From JAWLFY01 sp964462125 (GTDB lineage: Bacteria > Planctomycetota > Planctomycetia > Pirellulales > Pirellulaceae), in NCBI GenBank assembly GCA_964462125.1, contig CAYWXT010000046.1, positions 1 to 28,170 on the forward strand: DNA of 28,170 bases. The letters run 5' to 3'. The notes below the pieces were generated by a model, which was not told the origin of the DNA, made no database searches, and saw only the letters and a list, made by a program, of their open reading frames with translations. The stretch's first letter is position 1. Each line of letters begins with the position of its first letter. A program made the position numbers and the translations under genes. This document shows, piece by piece, positions 23,480 through 28,170 of this stretch.

Positions 23480-24925
23480 TTAGCGGAACCGGAACGAGAA
23501 TAGGTCTGCATCCTCCATGACGAATCGCAGCCGGATTGTGCGGCCTTCGAGTTCGCTCAGGTCGCTGCCGGCGGCCCCCTTCCATTCGACGACCTTGTCG
23601 ATTTGATCTCCCACGATGGGCTGGCAGTTGTCGAGCTCATAGCCCGCGAGCGCGGTGCCGTCGGCATCCTGGATCTCAACGAGCAGCAGCCCGCCGGCAC
23701 TCGTCGAGTGGTTGGTTTCCAGCGCATCGCCTTTGAACGTGAAGCGCCGGGTGACCATCTCCCCGCGCTCGTAGCCGGCATGGACCGAACTGAACCCGTC
23801 CAGCCGCAAGGTGTACCGGCGGCTCCCGGTGAGGCAGATGGACATCTCATAGGGGCCGGTCTGATGAATCCCGATGGCCGCGTAATTGGACCGGTTCCCC
23901 CAGCCGTCCTTGCCGACGCCGGGGCGGATGAAGGCTTCCTTGAACGTGCGGTCATAGCGATTCCCGCCGCGCGACGACATCAGCATCACGTCAGTCGTGC
24001 TTCCCCGCTTCGCCTGGAACCGTGTGGGCAGCGCGATGTAGATGTGTGGCGCGCGGAAATACGGCTGCGTTCCGTTGGTGTAGAGGTGCTCTCCCGGAGC
24101 GTTTGCATTCATGTCCTCCGGGGCGGTCCATTCGACAAAGTCGCGTGACGTTGTGCGGCCGATGCTCCGCAGCCCGTCCTTGATCGTGCGGAAATAGCAC
24201 ACGTACATCCCTTCCGACTCAGACCAGAAGGCGACGTTCTGCGAATCAAAGCCACCCCACGCTTCGGGAATCACCGGCTCGTCTCGAAGCGGCTTCCAAT
24301 CAATGCCATCGGCCGAGACGAAGGCCTTCAATCCTCCCGGACCATACTTTTCCCGCAGCGCTTCGTTGCGAGGTCCGAATGTCAATCCGCCGAGGGCCTT
24401 GTACCGCTGTTCCGCGGGGATGTCGCGGCGAGTGTCGATGAAAGGGGTGAAGTTGTGCGTCACGAGGAACTCGTCGGCCAGCACGACGTTTCCGCTGGGA
24501 TACCGCTCGAATTCGTACAGCCCAAGATCCGGTTCGGTCCAGTTCCGTCCGTCACGGCTTTCGGCGTACAGCGTCAACTCGCCCAGGTGATAGGCTTCCC
24601 AGCCGTCCTTTCTCCAATGGGTACCGGCCTTCTTATCGCCGCGGTAGTAAAAGCGAAACAGATCGCCGTCCTTGAGCATCGTGGCATAGTGTCCGTTGGG
24701 GCGCGGATTCGCGCCGCGCGGGGCCAGACGCGGTTCGTGCATCTTCAGACGGGCGCCGTCCATGCGGTCGATCATGAAACGGTCGACGAACAACTCGCGG
24801 CGAGAACCGATGTCGATCGGATCAGCCGCCGCGGACGCGACGTCAGAGTCGACCGGCTGCTCCTGCGCCGCGATCGAGCCGGCGATCAGTAGAGGCGCCA
24901 GTGCCAGCCACGTGAGGTGCTTCAC
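23480..24925 (-). CDS. Secreted five-bladed beta-propeller protein, GH43/GH32-like
   Basis: A 481-residue protein from GTG 24925 to TAA 23480-23482. I chose GTG because GGGGAAGGTGG lies just upstream and the product then starts with a textbook Sec signal: basic KH, hydrophobic LTWLALAPLLIAGSIAA, probable cut before QE. In-frame ATGs at 24952 and 25060 give longer, unlikely N-termini. Mature motifs include RRELFVDRFMID near residue 40, LKDGDLFRFYYRG, ESRDGRNWTEPDLGLYEF, FVSADGIDWKPL and AFWSESEGMYVCYFR. These are blade-like strands with 'S-x-D-G-x-x-W' turns, as in five-bladed propeller hydrolases and phosphorylases. The C-terminal 100 residues form a beta-sandwich-like tail. Planctomycetes carry many such proteins, often annotated as glycosyl hydrolases; substrate is unknown and catalytic residues were not assigned. 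It lies upstream of, and co-directional with, the giant gene, but a terminator separates them. Confidence 0.85.
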   Translation of the reverse strand: MKHLTWLALAPLLIAGSIAAQEQPVDSDVASAAADPIDIGSRRELFVDRFMIDRMDGARLKMHEPRLAPRGANPRPNGHYATMLKDGDLFRFYYRGDKKAGTHWRKDGWEAYHLGELTLYAESRDGRNWTEPDLGLYEFERYPSGNVVLADEFLVTHNFTPFIDTRRDIPAEQRYKALGGLTFGPRNEALREKYGPGGLKAFVSADGIDWKPLRDEPVIPEAWGGFDSQNVAFWSESEGMYVCYFRTIKDGLRSIGRTTSRDFVEWTAPEDMNANAPGEHLYTNGTQPYFRAPHIYIALPTRFQAKRGSTTDVMLMSSRGGNRYDRTFKEAFIRPGVGKDGWGNRSNYAAIGIHQTGPYEMSICLTGSRRYTLRLDGFSSVHAGYERGEMVTRRFTFKGDALETNHSTSAGGLLLVEIQDADGTALAGYELDNCQPIVGDQIDKVVEWKGAAGSDLSELEGRTIRLRFVMEDADLFSFRFR

Positions 24926-25018
24926 TGTTCCACCTTCCCCGTACCAGGACATGCGAACGCGTTTGAGGCCACGGTGGCCGCCTCGATCGCCCCGAGAGCG
25001 TCTCGGACTACCCAGTCC

Positions 25019-25048
25019 AACATTCTTGAACATTCTTGTCAGATTGTA
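25019..25048 (-). promoter_or_regulatory. Possible -10 box and tandem 10-bp repeat upstream of the propeller gene
   Basis: AACATTCTTG occurs twice in direct tandem (25019-25028 and 25029-25038). Next to it, on the minus strand, TACAAT (25048-25043) is a good -10 hexamer, though no clear -35 is present. The repeat contains GAATGTTC on the minus strand, a GAA..TTC half-palindrome, so an activator or repressor site is possible. It could equally be scar sequence of the adjacent transposon remnant. Confidence 0.3.
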
Positions 25049-25080
25049 CGACAGACGCAAGTACCCTGAGGCACACGGCG

Positions 25081-25212
25081 GCCGCGATCAACCCAGATGG
25101 ACCACTGAACGACTTCGACCACCGAGTGAGCAACACAACGGCAGAGGGGTTCAACTGCCGGATCCAGTCGATCAAATCAGCTGCTCGAGATTTCTGGCGA
25201 TTCGCGAACTTC
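25081..25212 (+). pseudogene. Fragment of ISL3-like transposase (C-terminal region)
   Basis: The plus-strand frame reads DFDHRVSNTTAEGFNCRIQS followed by IKSAARDFWRFANF. This fits the conserved C-terminal region of ISL3-family transposases (H-R-x-T/S-N-x-x-x-E-G-x-N-x-x-I-x-x-I-K-x-x-A-x-G-F-R-x-F-x-N). Only about 40 residues are recognisable. The catalytic core upstream is missing, replaced by the 5' end of the propeller gene. The family's usual tail after the N-F is also lost. It is a dead remnant. Confidence 0.65.
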
Positions 25213-25226
25213 CATTGCCAAAAGGC

Positions 25227-25496
25227 GTGTTCGGCGGCCGCCGAGAGCTTCGTAGCAGCCAACTCAGGAAGCATGTCGATGGGTACTTCCGCTTTCAATG
25301 TCCGGCCTGCGGCGAACTTCGCGCGACGGTCAATCCGCGGAACAATCTGGCGCACTGTTTTAGCTGTGGAAAGAACTTCAACAACATCGACCTGCTGATG
25401 ACGCAGGGATACGACTTCTTGCCGGCGGTCTCGATCCTGGAGAATTGGCTGGAGCAATACCAGCAAGAGCTGGGGCAAGCGAAGCGGCAAGCCTAA
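25227..25496 (+). CDS. CHC2-type zinc-finger protein, probably a mobile-element remnant
   Basis: About 89 codons from GTG 25227 to TAA 25494-25496. The start is weak, and the family reading is convincing only from about 25260 (QLRKHVDGYFRFQCPACGEL). Zinc ligands are CPAC and HCFSC about 15 residues apart. They are followed by GKNFNNIDLLMTQGYDFLPA and a charged helical tail (ENWLEQYQQEL). This is the DnaG/CHC2-like zinc ribbon found in small proteins encoded beside transposition ATPase genes in planctomycete mobile elements (recalled family knowledge). The partner genes are absent. It abuts a transposase fragment, so it is most likely a leftover. A strong terminator follows 43 nt downstream. 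Confidence 0.65.
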   Translation: MFGGRRELRSSQLRKHVDGYFRFQCPACGELRATVNPRNNLAHCFSCGKNFNNIDLLMTQGYDFLPAVSILENWLEQYQQELGQAKRQA

Positions 25497-25538
25497 TCCC
25501 TGGCATCGCTCGAGCTCTGATTCGAACCATCCGCTGCC

Positions 25539-25573
25539 AGTGCGATCGCCCGATAGGAGCGGTCGCACTTTTT
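25539..25573 (+). terminator. Intrinsic terminator downstream of the CHC2 ORF
   Basis: AGTGCGATCGC (25539-25549) pairs with GCGGTCGCACT (25559-25569): 11 bp with one G-T pair and a 9-nt loop. TTTT follows at 25570-25573. It is a textbook rho-independent terminator on the plus strand and supports real past transcription of the CHC2 ORF. Confidence 0.8.
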
Positions 25574-25641
25574 CATGCGCACCCAACGCAGTCCGCCCCC
25601 ACATCGAACCGCCTCCGTGAAAACCTTCTCCAAAATTCTCA

Positions 25642-25700
25642 ACAATTCGGCAAAACGCCCTCCAAAACCCCAAAATCCCTACAGCGACAATTCGGCAAAA
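25642..25700. repeat. Pair of 14-bp direct repeats (ACAATTCGGCAAAA)
   Basis: ACAATTCGGCAAAA occurs exactly at 25642-25655 and 25687-25700, 45 bp apart. A weaker third form, CAATTCGGTCGGCAA, follows at about 25711. Spaced short direct repeats next to a CHC2 ORF and a transposase scrap would fit transposase-binding sites at the end of a Mu- or Tn7-like element. That reading is inference. Confidence 0.5.
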
Positions 25701-26094
25701 AGTGCGACCGCAATTCGGTCGGCAACACCTGATGAGATTCCCGAGGCGGTGAAAGCGTTCTTGCTCAGCCCGCATCCGCCACCGGGGATGCGAAAGAGGG
25801 TCAACCATGCCGTGGCCTGACCGACAACCGCCAGCACCCTCGCAACTTGCCTTCGAAAAGCACGCCTGGCTGGCTCTCTGCGCTGGTAGCGGAAAACGAA
25901 CTCGAAAGCGACTCGTCGGCTCGCTCCGCGGCCTGAACTCGCCCCATGACCCCGGCCAATCTGATCGCCCGATCGCGAAAACGGCCGACTTTTCGCTTAC
26001 TGTGCTTGGGGCATAGCTGCCCCCTCTAACGCCCCGCCATGCTGAACCGACCCGGCCACCGGTCCGAACTTATCGAGCAAGTCAGCGGAGCTTG
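25701..26094. other. Intergenic stretch without a supported gene
   Basis: No gene is supported here. A plus-strand tail reading PDEIPEAVKAFLLSPHPPPG ends at 25820 and looks somewhat protein-like, but it has no recognised family or start. A perfect hairpin, GGGGCA-TAGC-TGCCCC, lies at 26008-26023. It has no T-tract on the minus strand, so it is at best a weak 3' end for the minus-strand gene ending at 26095. Confidence 0.5.
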
Positions 26095-26796
26095 TTAATC
26101 AGGTGAACGAAAACGATCTGGCTCTAACTTCAATTGCAGGGTGAATGGCCCGAACATCTCGCTGATCATGCGGGTGTGCTTCTTCATTGGAACCCCCTCT
26201 ACTATTGTTATGGTTCTTCCGAGATACAATGTACTGTCGCTGTTATCGCGGGTAAAGAGCAACGAGGCAATCATCAAGTCAACATGATTTTCTAGTGTGA
26301 ACTCGTCATGATAAAGAATCGCTTGTGTTGCACGCGCATTTTGCGACAGAAAGACGGCAGAGCAGTGCACCGCATTCAGCCGACTGAAGTACCGGTGCCA
26401 AAGAGCAAGCAAACGCGGCATTTTCAGTACAGACGACACAATGGTTAAAGTTGTGTACTGTGGGGCCTGATCCGTTCTGTTTCCCAACGCATTAGGATGT
26501 ATATATTCAGCGTATGATCGCTCTTCCAAAAACAGTGCATTGCCGAAGTGCAGTTCGCCGCTGTAATAGAAGTGAAATGGAAATCCAGACCACACACGCT
26601 CAAATTGCAAAGCCGCCTCTCGCAATTCTTCCAGCTCCTCAATGAACGGCTTTCCAGATTCATGGAAGTGCAGTAGATGGCCGTCGCCCGTCTCGCGAAC
26701 GTTATAAGTTCGAGATCGTATAGCGCCTATGTCGTCCCAACCGAAAATTGGAAGATGGGCAATTGAAGACGCGTGATACAAGGAGAAATCCAGCAT
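26095..26796 (-). CDS. Putative immunity protein for the overlapping RHS toxin (unknown family)
   Basis: A 233-residue ORF, ATG 26794-26796 to TAA 26095-26097. I do not recognise the family. There is no signal peptide or clear membrane helix, so it is probably cytoplasmic. It is rich in aromatic and acidic residues (for example FHFYYSGELHFGNALFLEE). Its first 70 bp overlap the end of the RHS-toxin ORF in another frame. No good ribosome-binding site precedes the ATG, which suggests translational coupling. The immunity role is inferred only from position directly 3' of an RHS C-terminal tip, from the lower G+C shared with that tip, and from the overlap. It could instead be an unrelated cargo gene. 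Confidence 0.65.
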   Translation of the reverse strand: MLDFSLYHASSIAHLPIFGWDDIGAIRSRTYNVRETGDGHLLHFHESGKPFIEELEELREAALQFERVWSGFPFHFYYSGELHFGNALFLEERSYAEYIHPNALGNRTDQAPQYTTLTIVSSVLKMPRLLALWHRYFSRLNAVHCSAVFLSQNARATQAILYHDEFTLENHVDLMIASLLFTRDNSDSTLYLGRTITIVEGVPMKKHTRMISEMFGPFTLQLKLEPDRFRSPD

Positions 26797-28025
26797 GATG
26801 CGGTGCGTATAGAAATTAACGAAAATGAAATTCCAACTGCAATCGTCACGCTGGCCGCTAATGCCAGGCTTGGGTTAGAGGCAATGCGAAGGCTTCGCTC
26901 CGCTCTTACAACCTGCGTCCCCGTCGCTGCTGCTGTGCTGACAGTGTTCAATGCAGCAATGCGCTGGATGATTACAGCAGCCGCTACTGTGCTAAGTCCC
27001 GCTGCGGCGCTGATCTTTAATGCTTCCTTCGTTGGGACCCAGTCGTATAGAACTACGCCGGGAAACTTCTGGTAGTCGTTCCACGTGATTAGTTGCCAGC
27101 CCGGTGGCGACCATTGAAACGCCGGCCATACCCGATAGCCGACGGCAAACGCGGTGCCAAAGCCAAACGCGAGTGTGGGGGCCATCGCTGATAGAGGAAA
27201 GTATGCTTTTGTTGTCAGTTGGGTTGTCGCGAATAATGACTGACCAGCATAGAACGGAGCGTTCAGGATGATGTTCGCATGCTTCATTTCATATAGATGT
27301 ACAGTGGCGCTGCCCCCGGCGTAGCTTACAAGATCAGGCTTAAGCGAATACGGCTGTACATTCGGGAAAAGAGCGCCTGTAATGGTGCTCACAATCGTTC
27401 TGTTTTGCTGATTAGCCCACGCCGCAAGCCCCCGCTGAGCTGCCCAGTTTCTGAACTCGCCGCCGATGAACGAATGCACGAGCGTGCCCAAAACTGGAAC
27501 CTGAATTGCATCGGGGAGTGACCTTTCCGGGAATAGTCGCGGCCAAGGGAATCCAGGGAACAACCCGGAAGGATCAGAAAACTCTATTGGGTCTGCGAAG
27601 GCATAGGCGTACTTATGCAGGCTCTGGGGGTCCTGCATGTTGCCGGCGAACGGATCCAGCCGGTTGAAGCGGCCGGTAGCCGGGTCGTACCAGCGCGCTC
27701 GGAGGTATTGCTGCTGGAGTCTCGCGTCGAAGTGTTCGCCGCTGTAGCCCAGCGAGGTCAGTGGCGAGGCTTGCGTCGTGATGTTGCCGTTTTCGACACC
27801 GTGTATGGCGAGGCGCTGGCCGTAGGCGGCTTTGGTGACCGCTGGTGAGGCTTGGCAGTGAGAGGTGCGTTGCTTCCGGCATTGGCTGGCGTTTTGCAGA
27901 TCGCGGCAGAAGGATTGCCTTCGCCGGCAGGTGGATGGGCGCCGGGAACGATCCGGCCTTCCCGCGCGGTGGCGCGCAGGGACGCGAGATGGAGAGTGAC
28001 GGCGAGGGGAAGAAGCGACGAGCAT
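26727..28025 (-). CDS. Orphan RHS-core toxin tip (5'-truncated RHS protein)
   Basis: The frame ends at TAG 26727-26729. The first ATG is at 28025, but the frame is open to the right edge. The RHS-associated core is unmistakable from about 27839 to 27561: LGYSGEHFDARLQQQYLRAR, WYDPATGRFNRLDP, then KYAYAFADPIEFSDPSGL. RHS cores self-cleave after DPxGL and release a variable toxin. Residues upstream of about 27840 are Arg/Ser-rich and unlike RHS cage repeats, so the cage and YD repeats are missing. This is an orphan tip, as known for displaced RHS toxin-immunity modules, or a gene broken by rearrangement. Without the cage it probably is not secreted as such; it may serve as a recombination donor. 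Confidence 0.75.
   Translation of the reverse strand: MLVASSPRRHSPSRVPARHRAGRPDRSRRPSTCRRRQSFCRDLQNASQCRKQRTSHCQASPAVTKAAYGQRLAIHGVENGNITTQASPLTSLGYSGEHFDARLQQQYLRARWYDPATGRFNRLDPFAGNMQDPQSLHKYAYAFADPIEFSDPSGLFPGFPWPRLFPERSLPDAIQVPVLGTLVHSFIGGEFRNWAAQRGLAAWANQQNRTIVSTITGALFPNVQPYSLKPDLVSYAGGSATVHLYEMKHANIILNAPFYAGQSLFATTQLTTKAYFPLSAMAPTLAFGFGTAFAVGYRVWPAFQWSPPGWQLITWNDYQKFPGVVLYDWVPTKEALKISAAAGLSTVAAAVIIQRIAALNTVSTAAATGTQVVRAERSLRIASNPSLALAASVTIAVGISFSLISIRTASCWISPCITRLQLPIFQFSVGTT
26730..27560 (-). other. Variable toxin-like C-terminal domain with PD..ExK signature
   Basis: About 277 residues after DPSGL, residues 156-432 counted from ATG 28025. LKPDLVSYAGGSATV followed by HLYEMKHANI places Asp231, Glu246 and Lys248 as P-D-x(13)-E-x-K, the active-site layout of PD-(D/E)XK nucleases. 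A Q-containing helix-like segment (GQSLFATTQLTTK) follows, as in many such folds. Further on are two hydrophobic stretches (about residues 343-365 and 387-410). G+C is visibly lower than in the RHS core. DNase activity is a hypothesis; no named toxin family was recognised. Confidence 0.55.
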
Positions 28026-28170
28026 CCCGCTGATTGTAGAAGAACTGATCAGTTGCCGCAGACCGCTACAGGGAGTTTCAGGCGACGCAGTGGCGGCATG
28101 AGCAGCGAGCGGCGAGAAAAACCAGCGGCCGGCAACGATCCCGAAGGGATCACAGAAGGTAGCCGGTGGT
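27870..28170. other. Stretch without a recognisable gene, ending in a hairpin-bearing repeat-like sequence
   Basis: All frames here give Arg/Pro/Ser-rich or short products with no family resemblance. The last part has a perfect hairpin, GATCCC-GAA-GGGATC (28137-28151), followed by ACAGAAGGTAGCCGGTGGT. From memory this resembles a dispersed intergenic sequence seen in Pirellulaceae genomes; I could not check that. No RHS promoter or ribosome-binding site is visible. Confidence 0.4.

Noticed and set aside
23603..24148. Plus-strand ORF of 181 codons opposite the propeller gene
   Set aside because: It is antisense to a well-supported secreted protein and has no family features.
25008..25808. Minus-strand ORF of 266 codons
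   Set aside because: It covers the antisense of the CHC2 ORF, its terminator and the transposase fragment, all of which have recognisable plus-strand content. The product has no family features.
25500..26094. Search for tRNA or small structured RNA in the intergenic DNA
   Set aside because: Only simple hairpins (25539-25569 and 26008-26023) are seen. No cloverleaf or TTCGANTC-type T-arm could be assembled.

Overview
The window looks like planctomycete DNA, probably Pirellulales. The evidence is a high G+C body, an N-terminal LEPR-XLL-type motif (FEKLEERHLLA) on a giant modular protein, dockerin-like EF-hand pairs, CARDB and putative-Ig arrays, and a secreted five-bladed-propeller 'glycosyl hydrolase' neighbour. 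All calls come from reading the sequence; no searches were run.

Region 1 (1-23112, minus strand) is one uninterrupted reading frame. It starts at 23112 and runs off the left edge, giving at least 7704 codons. From the N-terminus it carries: a basic leader and LEPR-XLL motif; two tandem blocks, each an 'NW..LP..DD' header plus three 228-residue repeats; an SbsA-type Ig domain; ten CARDB domains; a PPC-like domain; a TIG-like domain; a helix-rich insert of unknown type; DUF11-like and FnIII-like segments; a beta-propeller; another SbsA-like Ig; about seven He_PIG/cadherin-like domains; an RHS/YD segment; a dockerin-like pair; a jelly-roll-like segment; a cadherin-like domain; a second EF-hand pair; and a long bacterial Ig array with a 900-bp super-period. 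It is most simply a giant surface or secreted adhesin or matrix protein. A TTGACT-N16-TAAACT promoter overlapping an inverted repeat, a leader of about 235 nt and a GGGGGA ribosome-binding site precede it.

Region 2 (23480-24925, minus) is a secreted beta-propeller protein related to GH43/GH32-like hydrolases. It is separated from the giant gene by a strong hairpin terminator.

Region 3 (about 25019-26094) is a mobile-element graveyard. It holds an ISL3-like transposase C-terminal fragment, a CHC2-type zinc-finger ORF with a strong plus-strand terminator, and two 14-bp direct repeats that may be transposon-end binding sites.

Region 4 (26095-28170, minus) is an orphan RHS tip. A GC-rich RHS core ends in DPSGL and is followed by a lower-GC, unrecognised toxin-like C-terminus with a PD..ExK nuclease-like signature and two hydrophobic segments. 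Its 3' end overlaps by 70 bp a 233-codon ORF placed where an immunity gene is expected. The RHS part is cut short at its 5' side near 27840. The remaining 300 bp to the right edge contain no recognisable gene and end in a hairpin-bearing sequence that resembles a dispersed planctomycete repeat.
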